DNA from: CADEEL01 sp050246475
Lineage (GTDB): Bacteria; Pseudomonadota; Alphaproteobacteria; Caulobacterales; Aquidulcibacteraceae
DNA: 64,000 bases
Assembly (NCBI GenBank): GCA_050246475.1
Contig: JBFWVZ010000001.1
Span: 310,001-374,000 of the forward strand
Direction: 5' to 3'
Of this stretch, positions 16,365 through 24,770 are shown one piece after another. Positions within the stretch are counted from its first letter, which is position 1; every line of letters starts with the position of its first letter. The notes beneath the pieces are model-generated. The model was given only the letters and a program-made list of their open reading frames with translations. It was not told the origin of the DNA and made no database searches. A program made the translations under genes and the position numbers.

Positions 16365-17189
16365 TTAAGGCGCGAGCACCTTAATCCGCGCGTCCGGAGA
16401 AAGCCGCGCTTCGAGCGCGGGGGCGGCGGCGATCAAGGCGGCGGCCAGCATGAACGGGGGATGGATGATCAGCACGCTGGAGGCAGTGAGGCGCCCGTCG
16501 CGCGCGGGCGGCGCCAATTCGAGATCGACGCGCAGCGCTTCGGCGCGCCCGCCGGAAAGCGCCTCTGCATCGGCGCGGGTGAGTTCGCGTTCATCCTTGA
16601 GCGGGCGCCACCACAGGATCGTCGCGGTTTGGGCTTTCCGGTGCACCTCGCGCACGGCGCGGGCGGCGCGGACGAGTTCGCCTTCGGCTTCGTAGGGCGG
16701 ATCGATGAGAACGAGGCCGCGCCGCTCCGGGAAAGGGAGGAGCGCGTCGAGCGCCTCCCAGCCGTCGCGCCGGTGAATTTGCACACCGGCGCGCCTGGCG
16801 AAGGCGCGTTTGAGATCGGCCGCTTCCTCGGAATGCAGCTCGCACGCGGCGAGGCGATCGCCCTCGCGCAGCGCCTCCGCGATCAGCGTGGGGGAGCCTG
16901 GATAGGTCTTGAGTGCGCCGGCAGGGTTGAAGCGGCGCACGGCTTCGAACAGCGCGGCGAAGGGTTCGGGCGCGTTTTCCCAATCCCAGAGCTTGGCGAT
17001 CCCGTCGCGCCATTCCGGGGAGCGTTGCGCCTCGTCGCTTTCGAGATTGTAGCTTCCTCCGCCGGCGTGGGTGTCCAGCACGCCGAAGGGGGCGGGCTTC
17101 TTCTTCAGATGATCCAGGCACGCCAGCAGAATTGCGTGCTTCAGCACGTCGGCGTGGTTGCCTGCATGGAAAGCGTGGCGGTAATTCAT
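16365..17189 (-). CDS. rlmJ: 23S rRNA (adenine(2030)-N6)-methyltransferase RlmJ
   Basis: A 274-residue SAM-dependent RNA methyltransferase. The RlmJ-specific N-terminus MNYRHAFHAGNHADVLKH is present, followed by LDTHAGGGSYNL (SAM site), the catalytic DPPYE motif at about residues 163-167, and AELHS-like segments (ACELHSEEAADL). RlmJ methylates A2030 of 23S rRNA, so it is a housekeeping modification enzyme. The gene diverges from the VOC protein gene, with start codons 23 bp apart. Confidence 0.95.
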   Translation of the reverse strand: MNYRHAFHAGNHADVLKHAILLACLDHLKKKPAPFGVLDTHAGGGSYNLESDEAQRSPEWRDGIAKLWDWENAPEPFAALFEAVRRFNPAGALKTYPGSPTLIAEALREGDRLAACELHSEEAADLKRAFARRAGVQIHRRDGWEALDALLPFPERRGLVLIDPPYEAEGELVRAARAVREVHRKAQTATILWWRPLKDERELTRADAEALSGGRAEALRVDLELAPPARDGRLTASSVLIIHPPFMLAAALIAAAPALEARLSPDARIKVLAP

Positions 17190-17212
17190 GCGCGCGCAAG
17201 AAGGAGACAGGA

Positions 17213-17596
17213 ATGGCGAAGGTTCTGGGGGTCGGGGGCGTCTTCTTCAAGTCGAAGGACGGGGAGAAGCTGCAAGCCTGGTACAAGGAGGTGCTGGGGC
17301 TTGAGTTTCATCCGTGGGGCGGGGTCGTCTTCACACCGGAGGCGATGGCGGCGCATGCGGGCTCGGGCACCGTGTTTTCCTTCTTCAAGCCGGATACGGA
17401 TTATTTCGAGCCGTCGAAGAAGGAATTCATGTTCAATTTCGCGGTGGACGATCTCGCCGGCGTGCTGGCGCGGGCGAAAGAGCACGGCGTCGAGCCGGTG
17501 AAGACGTTCGACGAGGAGCCGAACGGGCTCTTCGCGCACATCGTCGATCCGGAGGGGACGAAGATCGAGCTCTGGCAGCCGAAGCCGATGTCTTAG
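17213..17596 (+). CDS. VOC superfamily (glyoxalase/bleomycin-resistance fold) protein
   Basis: A 127-residue single VOC protein with two beta-alpha-beta-beta-beta halves. The first half is VGGVFFKSKDGEKLQAWYKEVLG and the second is FNFAVDDLAGVLARAKEHGVEP. The last strand is IVDPEGTKIELWQP, whose Glu is the usual metal ligand position. Function within the family (lyase, dioxygenase or drug binding) cannot be assigned. AAGGAGA sits six bases before the ATG at 17213, which excludes the longer frame starting at 17132. The stop overlaps that of the convergent BLUF gene. Confidence 0.85.
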   Translation: MAKVLGVGGVFFKSKDGEKLQAWYKEVLGLEFHPWGGVVFTPEAMAAHAGSGTVFSFFKPDTDYFEPSKKEFMFNFAVDDLAGVLARAKEHGVEPVKTFDEEPNGLFAHIVDPEGTKIELWQPKPMS

Positions 17597-18021
17597 GCGA
17601 CGGCGGCGACCGGGCGCGCGTCGCCCAGGGCGATCTTCAGAAGTCCGCGCAGCTGGAGCGCGTTCAGTTTCAGCGGCTCCCAGATCTGATCGCGCGTGAC
17701 GCGCGCCCAGGCGGCGTCGAGCTTCTGTTTGTCCGAGGCCGAGGCCATGCCCCAGCGCGGGTAGGAGAGGGATTGAATCTCGGTGAACTCGACGAGAACC
17801 ACGTTGCGGTGCCGGGCATCGCGGCTGATGTCCTGGAAGAGGAGAGAGACGGCGGTGCGCGGGCCTTCCAGAATCTGGATGAAGGCGCGGCGGTCCGCGA
17901 TCAAAAGGCCGGTGATGTCGCGCGCGCGGTTGCGCGGGGCGGCCAGCGCCACAATCTCTTCAAGCGCGGCGTCATCGCACTCCGGGAGCCGTTCGCTGAA
18001 ATAGACGAGCCGATTGAGCAT
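17593..18021 (-). CDS. BLUF-domain blue-light photoreceptor
   Basis: A 142-residue stand-alone BLUF protein that should bind FAD. It has the flavin-contact Tyr in LVYFS near the N-terminus, the Asn in RNRARDITGLLI, the signalling Gln in FIQILEGP, the DISRDARHRNV segment and a Trp/Met near the end of the core (SYPRWGMAS). All residues needed for the BLUF photocycle appear present. A helical C-terminal cap of about 40 residues follows. No output domain is fused, so it should act by protein-protein contact. The partner is unknown. The ATG at 18021 is preferred to an in-frame GTG at 18030, since GAAGG then sits nine bases upstream. Confidence 0.85.
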   Translation of the reverse strand: MLNRLVYFSERLPECDDAALEEIVALAAPRNRARDITGLLIADRRAFIQILEGPRTAVSLLFQDISRDARHRNVVLVEFTEIQSLSYPRWGMASASDKQKLDAAWARVTRDQIWEPLKLNALQLRGLLKIALGDARPVAAVA

Positions 18022-18146
18022 ATCCGCCACCCTTCGAAGGCCCGGCTTCGTTTGAACTTTGGGCCGGGTTCCTCGTTCGACGCTAAGCGGGCGCAGTTAA
18101 CAGGCGATGCACGCGGGGCGCGATTTCGTCCGAAAACGGAGAGAAA

Positions 18147-18428
18147 ATGAACGATGTCCGGGATAATGCCGCCGCGAAGCGGTTCGAAATGGGCGTTTCG
18201 GACGCGCCGGGCGCGCTCGTGTTCGCCGATTATCAGCGCCGGGACGGCGTCTACGCCATCACCCACGTGGAGACGCCGGCGCCGTTGCGCGGGCGCGGGC
18301 TCGCCGGGCAGCTGATGGACGGCATCCTCGCCAAGGCGCGCGCGCAGGGCTTCAAGATCCGCCCGATCTGCCCGTTCGCGGTCGCGCATCTGGCGCGCCA
18401 TCGTGACCAACAAGACCTCGTCGCCTGA
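18147..18428 (+). CDS. Small GNAT-family N-acetyltransferase (YjdJ/COG2388-like)
   Basis: A 93-residue minimal acetyltransferase. HVETPAPLRGRGLAGQLMDGIL carries the acetyl-CoA pyrophosphate-binding signature (R-G-x-G-x-A/G). IRPICPFAVAHLARH is the short C-terminal strand-helix of this family. The substrate is unknown. A GGAGAGA precedes the ATG by three bases. The 3' end overlaps the next gene's GTG start by 26 bp, indicating coupling. Confidence 0.85.
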   Translation: MNDVRDNAAAKRFEMGVSDAPGALVFADYQRRDGVYAITHVETPAPLRGRGLAGQLMDGILAKARAQGFKIRPICPFAVAHLARHRDQQDLVA

Positions 18429-19272
18429 CGCGCGCGCCAAACGCGCGCTCTACGCCCGGCGCATCATGATGAAGGCGGGCGCAACCGATGAGCGCGTGCT
18501 CCGCGCCTTCGCGCGCATTCCGAGGGAAGATTTTCTTGGGCCCGGGCCTTGGCGGGTGGCGACCGCGCAGGGCTATCACACGACGCCCAGCGCCGATCCG
18601 GTTCACGTCTATCAGGACGCGGTCATCGCGCTCGATGAGCAAGCGGGCGTCAACAATGGGGAGCCGAGCCTCCACGCGCGCGCGATCGCGGCGCTGGCGC
18701 TGCGCGCGGGCATGCGCGTCGCGCATGTGGGCGCGGGGAGCGGGTATTATTCGGCGATCCTCGCGGAGTTGATCGGGCCGAACGGATCGCTCGTTGCGTA
18801 TGAAATGGACGATGCGCTCGCGGCGCGCGCGGTGGAGAATTTGCGCTTCTGGCGCCAAGCGCGCGTCGTGCATGGGAACGGCGCGACCGCTGCGCTTCCT
18901 CCATGCGACGCGCTCTATGTGAGCTGCGCGGCGGAGCGGCCGATGGATGCCTGGCTCGATGCGCTGGCGGTGGGCGGGCGTTTGCTCTTTCCGCTCGCGC
19001 CGCGGGACGGCGGCGGCGCGATGCTGCTGGTGACGCGCACGAGTGGTTCACGCGACGCGTTCGCCGCGCGCTTCCTGACGCCGTGCTTGTTCATTCCGTG
19101 CGCGGGCGCGGAGGATGAGATGGGCGCGGAGAGCCTGCGCCGCGCGTTCGCCGCGAAAGGCATGCGCGACGTGCGGACGCTCTGGCGCGGTGGCGCGAGC
19201 GCGACGGGGGAGGCGTGGGCGGAGGGGGATGGGTGGCGGTTGTCCGCCGCGCCACCTGGCGGCGGCGATTGA
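18403..19272 (+). CDS. Protein-L-isoaspartate O-methyltransferase-like protein
   Basis: A 289-residue SAM-dependent methyltransferase of the PCMT type. RVLRAFARIPREDFLGPG is the family's N-terminal segment. YQDAVIALDEQAGVNNGEPSLHA corresponds to the substrate-binding YxDxxL...N.G..SQP loop, with the SQP changed to EPS. RVAHVGAGSGYYSAIL is the SAM loop and GSLVAYEMDD the acidic ribose-binding end. The departure at the SQP motif makes classic isoaspartyl repair less certain. The GTG at 18403 is taken as start, overlapping the GNAT gene. A later Met (MMKAGATDERV) would remove about 20 residues. Confidence 0.75.
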   Translation: MTNKTSSPDARAKRALYARRIMMKAGATDERVLRAFARIPREDFLGPGPWRVATAQGYHTTPSADPVHVYQDAVIALDEQAGVNNGEPSLHARAIAALALRAGMRVAHVGAGSGYYSAILAELIGPNGSLVAYEMDDALAARAVENLRFWRQARVVHGNGATAALPPCDALYVSCAAERPMDAWLDALAVGGRLLFPLAPRDGGGAMLLVTRTSGSRDAFAARFLTPCLFIPCAGAEDEMGAESLRRAFAAKGMRDVRTLWRGGASATGEAWAEGDGWRLSAAPPGGGD

Positions 19273-19345
19273 TCCAGATCAAAGGAAACGGTGACGGGTG
19301 AGTCATTGTTCGCTCCGTGTTCGGACGAAGTTCGCGGGGAGAGCG

Positions 19346-19984
19346 ATGATCAAGTTTGGAGCGGCCGCGCTCGCGGCGATGGCGTTGGGGCTGGCGGCTC
19401 CTGCAGAGGCGCGGGTGCTCGATCATATTCAGCTCAATCTTGGCGTTTCGCTCATCGCGCCGGACGAGGGCGCAGAAATCTCTACCATCGGCGGCGATGC
19501 AGACATTTCGGATGAGATCGTTCCGACGATCGGCGTTGAGTATTTCTTCAACGACAACGTATCGGCGGAGCTCATGTGCTGCATGGCGCGCCACGATGTG
19601 GCGGCGGTGAACACCAATCTCCCAGGCAGCGTCGATCTCGGCGAGGTTTCGCACTTTCCGCCAACGATCACGCTCAAATATCATTGGACCGATTTTGGCG
19701 CGTTCCAGCCGTATGTCGGCGCAGGCGTGAACTACACGCACTTCTTCGACGCTGAGTTGCCGGCGGGCGGCGCCGTCACCGGCATCGACTACGAGGACTC
19801 ATTCGGCGCCGCGTTGCAAGCCGGCTTCGACTATCGCGTGAACGAGCGCTGGAGCGCGCATTTCGACGTGCGGCGCATCTGGATCAACACGGACGCCACG
19901 ATCGATGCGCTCGGCACGACGATCAATGCGGACGTGGACATCAATCCTTGGGTCGTGACGGCGGGGATCGGGCTCCGGTTCTAA
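19346..19984 (+). CDS. OmpW family outer-membrane protein
   Basis: A 212-residue protein with a cleavable signal peptide (MIKFGAAALAAMALGLAAPAEA) and eight-stranded-barrel features. IVPTIGVEYFFNDNVSAEL, LGEVSHFPPTITLKYHW, FQPYVGAGVNYTHFFD and the terminal strand VVTAGIGLRF ending in Phe are all OmpW signatures. OmpW forms a small hydrophobic channel. GGGGAGA lies just before the ATG at 19346. An in-frame ATG at 19298 would spoil the signal peptide. A strong terminator follows. Confidence 0.92.
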   Translation: MIKFGAAALAAMALGLAAPAEARVLDHIQLNLGVSLIAPDEGAEISTIGGDADISDEIVPTIGVEYFFNDNVSAELMCCMARHDVAAVNTNLPGSVDLGEVSHFPPTITLKYHWTDFGAFQPYVGAGVNYTHFFDAELPAGGAVTGIDYEDSFGAALQAGFDYRVNERWSAHFDVRRIWINTDATIDALGTTINADVDINPWVVTAGIGLRF

Positions 19985-20006
19985 AAAACCGATCCTCGTT
20001 GTTCGG

Positions 20007-20041
20007 CGGCGGCGCGGAGGCAACTCCGCGCCGCCGTTTTT
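20007..20041 (+). terminator. Rho-independent terminator of ompW
   Basis: A 12-bp perfect stem, CGGCGGCGCGGA (20007-20018) with TCCGCGCCGCCG (20025-20036), a GGCAAC loop, then TTTTT. Confidence 0.9.
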
Positions 20042-20075
20042 CTGTGTGTCCTTATCGTGAACGAGTGTGGAAAGG

Positions 20076-20447
20076 TCACTCGCGGTTCATCGTGTGTGTT
20101 TCCCGTTCAATCTCGTCGCGCAATCTGGCGGCGCAGCGCACCATCGCATCCAACTCACGCTGCGCATTGAAGCGGTCGACGCCACGCCCGCTGTAGTCTT
20201 CTGCGGGGCAGCGTCCGACGCCCACGTTCCCAATCCGCTTTGGCGGATGGGGGCCGTCCCAGCCTGGATCGCCGATGAAACTCACGAACACTTCGGCGCC
20301 GCGCGGGCGCCACAGCGACTGTAGGCGCCACAACTCATTCATCCACCAAGCGTCCGCCGCGGACTCGACACGCTCTACGCGCCAGCCGCTCTCCTCCAAG
20401 GCGGATCGCAACGCGATCTTGAGCGCGTCGGCTTGGATGAAGGCCAC
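20076..20447 (-). CDS. Conserved-looking hypothetical protein
   Basis: A 123-residue soluble protein with no family I recognise. An N-terminal amphipathic helix (LKIALRSALEESGWRVERVES) is followed by Trp-rich WWMNELWRLQSLWRPRG, a strand VFVSFIGDPGW and a C-terminal helix (AARLRDEIEREThTMN). Its GTG start shares one base with the uvrB stop (TAGTG), suggesting coupled translation behind uvrB. Composition matches neighbouring genes. Any link to repair is inferred from position only. Confidence 0.6.
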   Translation of the reverse strand: MAFIQADALKIALRSALEESGWRVERVESAADAWWMNELWRLQSLWRPRGAEVFVSFIGDPGWDGPHPPKRIGNVGVGRCPAEDYSGRGVDRFNAQRELDAMVRCAARLRDEIERETHTMNRE

Positions 20448-22741
20448 TAACCCCGCCGCCTCCGTCCGCGATACGCATTCCCCTTCTTCCTGCCTGGCAT
20501 GCCGCGTGCGGCGCCGTCGTCGGTGCGTGACGCCACCGTCTCACGGACTTCTTCTTGCCGCGCGAGGGGATCGTCGGCGATCAGGAGTTCGGTTTCCTGC
20601 AGGCGCTTGATTTCGTCGCGCAGGCGCGCGGCGGTTTCGAATTCGAGATCGGCGGCGGCTTCGCGCATCTGGCGCTCCAGCTCCGCGATGTGGGCTTTGA
20701 GATTGTGGCCGAGCGGGGCGGGGCCTTTGCCCTTGCGCGCCGGTTGGCCGCGCTCGGCGAGGCGCTTGAAGCCCATCGGATCGTTTACGTCGACCGTCAG
20801 ACTGTCGCGCTCATAGACGCTCTGCATGATGTCCTGGATGCCGCGCTTGATGCTTTGCGGGGTGATGCCGTTCGCCTCATTGTAAGCGGCCTGTTTCTCG
20901 CGTCGGCGGCCCGTTTCGGCCATGGCGCGCTCGATCGAGCCGGTGATTTTATCCGCGTACAGAATAACCTTGCCGTCGACGTTGCGGGCGGCGCGGCCGA
21001 TCGTCTGCACCAGCGAAGTTTCGCTGCGGAGAAATCCTTCTTTGTCCGCATCCAAGATGGCGACGAGACCGCACTCGGGAATGTCCAAGCCTTCGCGCAG
21101 CAGATTGATGCCGACGAGCACATCGAACACGCCCAGCCGCAGATCGCGGATGATCTCGATGCGCTCCACGGTGTCGATATCCGAGTGCATGTAGCGCACG
21201 CGCAGGCCCTGCTCGTGCATGTATTCGGTCAAATCCTCGGCCATGCGCTTCGTCAGCACGGTGACGAGCGTGCGGAGATCCTTCTTGGCGGCGTCCTTCG
21301 CTTCGGCGATCACGTCATCGACCTGGGAGAAGCCATTCTCCGAAACCGGACGAATCTCAACCGGCGGATCGATGAGGCCCGTCGGGCGGATGACTTGCTC
21401 GACGAAGACGCCGCCGGTGCGCTCCAGCTCCCAAGGGCCCGGCGTTGCGCTCACATGCACGGTCTGCGGGCGCATCGCCTCCCATTCCTCGAATTTGAGC
21501 GGGCGATTGTCCATGCAGGAGGGGAGGCGGAAGCCGAAATCGCTCAGCGTCTTCTTCCTGTTGAAGTCGCCGCGATACATGCCGCCGATCTGCGGGATGG
21601 TGACGTGGCTTTCGTCGGTGAAGATGAGCGCGTTATCCGGCACGTACTCGAACATGGTCGGCGGCGGTTCGCCGGGGCGGCGGCCGGTGAGATAACGCGA
21701 ATAGTTCTCGATGCCGGGGCAAGAGCCCGTCGCCATCATGGATTCGAGATCGAAGAGCGTGCGCTGCTCCAGCCGTTGGGCTTCCAGTAGACGTCCTTCG
21801 GCACGGAACCACGCGAGGCGCTCCGCCAATTCCTGCCGAATCTGATCGACGGCCTGATTGAGCGTCAGCTTCGGCGTCACGTAGTGCGAGTTCGCGTAGA
21901 TTTTCACGACCTGCATGTCGCCAGTGCGCTTGCCGGTGAGGGGATCGAATTCGGTGATGGTTTCGATCTCGTCGCCGAAGAAGGAGAAGCGCCAGGCGCG
22001 ATCCTCCAAGTGGGCGGGGAAGACTTCGACGTTATCGCCGCGCACGCGGATCATGCCGCGGGAGAAATCGGCTTCGTTTCTCTTGTAGTGCAGCGCGATC
22101 AGATTGCGGATGAGCTCCTGCTGGCCGAACGCTTCGCCGCGCTTCACGGTGAACGTCATGGACGTATAGGTTTCGACCGAGCCGATGCCGTAGATGCAGG
22201 AGACGGAGGCGACGATGATCGTGTCGTCGCGCTCCAGGATCGCGCGCGTGGCGGCGTGGCGCATGCGATCGATCTGTTCGTTGATGTTGGATTCTTTTTC
22301 GATGTAGGTGTCGGTGCGCGGGACGTACGCTTCCGGCTGGTAGTAGTCGTAGTAGCTGACGAAATACTCGACGGCGTTTTCCGGAAAGAAGCTCTTGAAC
22401 TCGCCGTAGAGCTGGGCGGCGAGTGTCTTGTTGGGCGCGAGCACCAGCGCGGGGCGCTGCACCGTCTCAATCACCTTCGCCATCGTGAATGTCTTGCCAG
22501 AGCCGGTGACGCCCAGGAGCACCTGATCGCGCTCGCCTTTGTTGGCCGCCTCGACCAATTCCTTGATCGCCTGGGGCTGATCGCCGGCGGGCTCGTAGTC
22601 GGAGACGAGCTTGAAGCGTTTGCCGCCTTCGAGCTTCTCCCAGGCGCGCTCCGGGCGGTGCGGCGTCCAGATCGCCGCCGTCTTGTCGAACACGGCGTGG
22701 GGCCCCGCGTCGCGGGCGCTTTCGATGGGAGAACGGGCCAT
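20447..22741 (-). CDS. uvrB: Excinuclease ABC subunit B
   Basis: A 764-residue UvrB, the damage-verification helicase of nucleotide-excision repair. Motifs in order: Walker A GVTGSGKTFTMA; the beta-hairpin DYYQPEAYVPRTDTYIEKES; helicase motif LIFTDESHVT; C-terminal helicase motifs (VLVGINLLREGLDIPE, VQTIGRAARNVDGKVILYAD); and the UvrC-interacting UVR domain (LERQMREAAADLEFETAARLRDEI). Beyond it lies an extra basic tail of about 55 residues ending in GRRRRG. The extended N-terminus (about 35 residues before the first motif) is normal for alphaproteobacteria. Confidence 0.98.
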   Translation of the reverse strand: MARSPIESARDAGPHAVFDKTAAIWTPHRPERAWEKLEGGKRFKLVSDYEPAGDQPQAIKELVEAANKGERDQVLLGVTGSGKTFTMAKVIETVQRPALVLAPNKTLAAQLYGEFKSFFPENAVEYFVSYYDYYQPEAYVPRTDTYIEKESNINEQIDRMRHAATRAILERDDTIIVASVSCIYGIGSVETYTSMTFTVKRGEAFGQQELIRNLIALHYKRNEADFSRGMIRVRGDNVEVFPAHLEDRAWRFSFFGDEIETITEFDPLTGKRTGDMQVVKIYANSHYVTPKLTLNQAVDQIRQELAERLAWFRAEGRLLEAQRLEQRTLFDLESMMATGSCPGIENYSRYLTGRRPGEPPPTMFEYVPDNALIFTDESHVTIPQIGGMYRGDFNRKKTLSDFGFRLPSCMDNRPLKFEEWEAMRPQTVHVSATPGPWELERTGGVFVEQVIRPTGLIDPPVEIRPVSENGFSQVDDVIAEAKDAAKKDLRTLVTVLTKRMAEDLTEYMHEQGLRVRYMHSDIDTVERIEIIRDLRLGVFDVLVGINLLREGLDIPECGLVAILDADKEGFLRSETSLVQTIGRAARNVDGKVILYADKITGSIERAMAETGRRREKQAAYNEANGITPQSIKRGIQDIMQSVYERDSLTVDVNDPMGFKRLAERGQPARKGKGPAPLGHNLKAHIAELERQMREAAADLEFETAARLRDEIKRLQETELLIADDPLARQEEVRETVASRTDDGAARGMPGRKKGNAYRGRRRRG

Positions 22742-22850
22742 GAACGCGAAGGTAGGAGGTCCCGTTCGGCTTGGCTAGGGCGCGGTTTCATCGCGCGGCG
22801 GTTGGCCAGTTTTTCGCGCGCCGCTAAGCGGGAGGAGAAGAGGAGCTTTC

Positions 22851-24770
22851 ATGCGGATCATCATCGCGGCCGGCGCGGCCTTGGCCTTGATCGCAGGCAC
22901 GGCGCTGGCGCAGCAGAATGGCGAGCGCGTCACGCGCGGCGCGCTGACGCTGGAAAACGTGCCGGAGACGCCGGGCGCCATCCGTGAACGGCTCCGCCAA
23001 TACGTCAACACGCGCACCGCGAGCTTCCAGGATTGGAACGCGGACGGCGGGATGCTCATCCTGACGCGCTTCGGGAACACGAACCAAGTGCACCGCGTGG
23101 CGGCGCCGATGGGCGATCGTTCGCAGCTCACCTTCTATGACGAGCGAGTGCTGGGGGCCGAGCGCCGCAACAACGCACAAAGCTTTTTCTTCACGCGCGA
23201 TGTGGGCGGGGACGAGCGCTATCAAGGCTTTCTCTGGGAGAACGGGCGCGTCTCGCAATTCACCGAGCCCGGCACGCGCAACGAAAACATCGTGCAAAGC
23301 GATGACGGGCGGATGCTGGCCTGGTCGCTCGCGCCGCAGGATTCGCCGAACTACGACATCCTCATTGCGGAGGCCGGCGATCCGGCGTCGCGCCGGCTGC
23401 TGCTCGACGGCGAGGGCGCGGTGGGCCCGATCGCGTTTTCGCCGGACGCGCGCACGTTGCTGGTTGGGCAATACGTTTCGATCGCGCGCTCGCGGCGCTT
23501 CACGCTCGATGTCGCGAGCGGACGGCTTACCGAGCTTACGCCCGATCTCTCCGTCGCGTACGCGGGCGGGGAGTTCACGCCGGATGGGCGCAGCGTCATT
23601 CTGCTCTCCGATGAAGGTTCGCAATTCGTCGGCGTCGTGCGGCTCGATCTCGCCACCGGCGGGCGCACGGCGCTGACGCCGGGGCTCAATTGGGACGTCG
23701 AGGAATTCGATCTTGCGCCGGACGGGCGCACGCTCGCTTACGTCGTCAACGAAGCGGGCGCCTCGCGGCTTCATTTAATGGATTTGCGCACGCGCAGGGC
23801 GCTCGCGCAGCCGCAGTTGCCGCCCGGCGTTGTCTACGGCGTGCGCTTCGACGACCAAAGCCGGCGCATCGGCTTCACGCTCAACAGCTCCACCGCGCCG
23901 GGGGACGCCTATTCCTACGACGTGCGCACGCGCCAACTGACGCGCTGGACGCAAAGCGAAGTCGGCGGGCTCGATCCCTCGGATTTCGTGGCGCCCGAAC
24001 TCATTTCCTGGACGAGCTTCGACGGGCGCGAGATCACCGGCTTCTACTATCGCCCGCGCAACGCGCAGGGGGCGACACCCGTTATCGTGAACATCCACGG
24101 CGGGCCTGAATCGCAGTTCCGGCCGTACTTTTCCTCCACGATCCAATACTGGGTGAACGAGCTTGGCGTTTCCGTCATCGCGCCCAATGTGCGCGGATCA
24201 TCCGGGTACGGACGGGATTATCTGGCGCTCGACAATGGCGAGCGGCGCGAGGATTCGGTTCGCGACATCGGCGCATTGCTCGACTGGATCGATGCGCGCG
24301 ACGATCTCGATCGCGAACGCATCATGGTTTATGGCGGCTCGTACGGCGGCTACATGGTCCTCGCCTCGATGACGCATTACAACGAGCGGCTCGCCGGCGC
24401 GGTCAACATCGTCGGCATCTCCAATTTCGTCACGTTCCTGGAAAACACCAGCGGCTACCGCGCCGATCTGCGGCGCGCCGAATATGGCGATGAGCGCATC
24501 CCCGCGATGCGCGAGACGCTGACGCGCATCTCGCCGCTCACCAATTCGTCGCGGATCACGCGGCCGCTCTTCATCATTCACGGGGCCAACGATCCGCGCG
24601 TGCCGGTCACAGAAGCCGAGCAACTCTTGCGGGCAGTGCGGGCCAATGGCGGGGAGGCGTGGCTGATGCTGGCGGCCAATGAAGGCCACGGCTTTGCACG
24701 GCGGGAAAATCAGGAAGCACAGCGTGAGGCCGAAACGCTGTTCTTCCAGCGCGTGTTGGGGCTCAACTAA
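22851..24770 (+). CDS. Secreted S9 family peptidase (prolyl oligopeptidase type)
   Basis: A 639-residue protein with signal peptide (MRIIIAAGAALALIAGTALA). It has an N-terminal beta-propeller made of WD-like blades (FSPDARTLLVGQY, FTPDGRSVILLSD, LAPDGRTLAYVVN) and a C-terminal alpha/beta-hydrolase domain. The catalytic Ser is in YGGSYGGYM, the Asp in HGANDPRVP and the His in NEGHGF. NIHGGPESQF and PNVRGSSGYGRDY are typical of acyl-aminoacyl/dipeptidyl peptidases of this clan. It probably degrades peptides in the periplasm. Its stop overlaps the convergent ATP-grasp gene by 4 bp. Confidence 0.92.
   Translation: MRIIIAAGAALALIAGTALAQQNGERVTRGALTLENVPETPGAIRERLRQYVNTRTASFQDWNADGGMLILTRFGNTNQVHRVAAPMGDRSQLTFYDERVLGAERRNNAQSFFFTRDVGGDERYQGFLWENGRVSQFTEPGTRNENIVQSDDGRMLAWSLAPQDSPNYDILIAEAGDPASRRLLLDGEGAVGPIAFSPDARTLLVGQYVSIARSRRFTLDVASGRLTELTPDLSVAYAGGEFTPDGRSVILLSDEGSQFVGVVRLDLATGGRTALTPGLNWDVEEFDLAPDGRTLAYVVNEAGASRLHLMDLRTRRALAQPQLPPGVVYGVRFDDQSRRIGFTLNSSTAPGDAYSYDVRTRQLTRWTQSEVGGLDPSDFVAPELISWTSFDGREITGFYYRPRNAQGATPVIVNIHGGPESQFRPYFSSTIQYWVNELGVSVIAPNVRGSSGYGRDYLALDNGERREDSVRDIGALLDWIDARDDLDRERIMVYGGSYGGYMVLASMTHYNERLAGAVNIVGISNFVTFLENTSGYRADLRRAEYGDERIPAMRETLTRISPLTNSSRITRPLFIIHGANDPRVPVTEAEQLLRAVRANGGEAWLMLAANEGHGFARRENQEAQREAETLFFQRVLGLN

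Noticed and set aside
20555..21790. 411-codon plus-strand frame opposite uvrB
   Set aside because: Complement of a certain gene, with no motif of its own.
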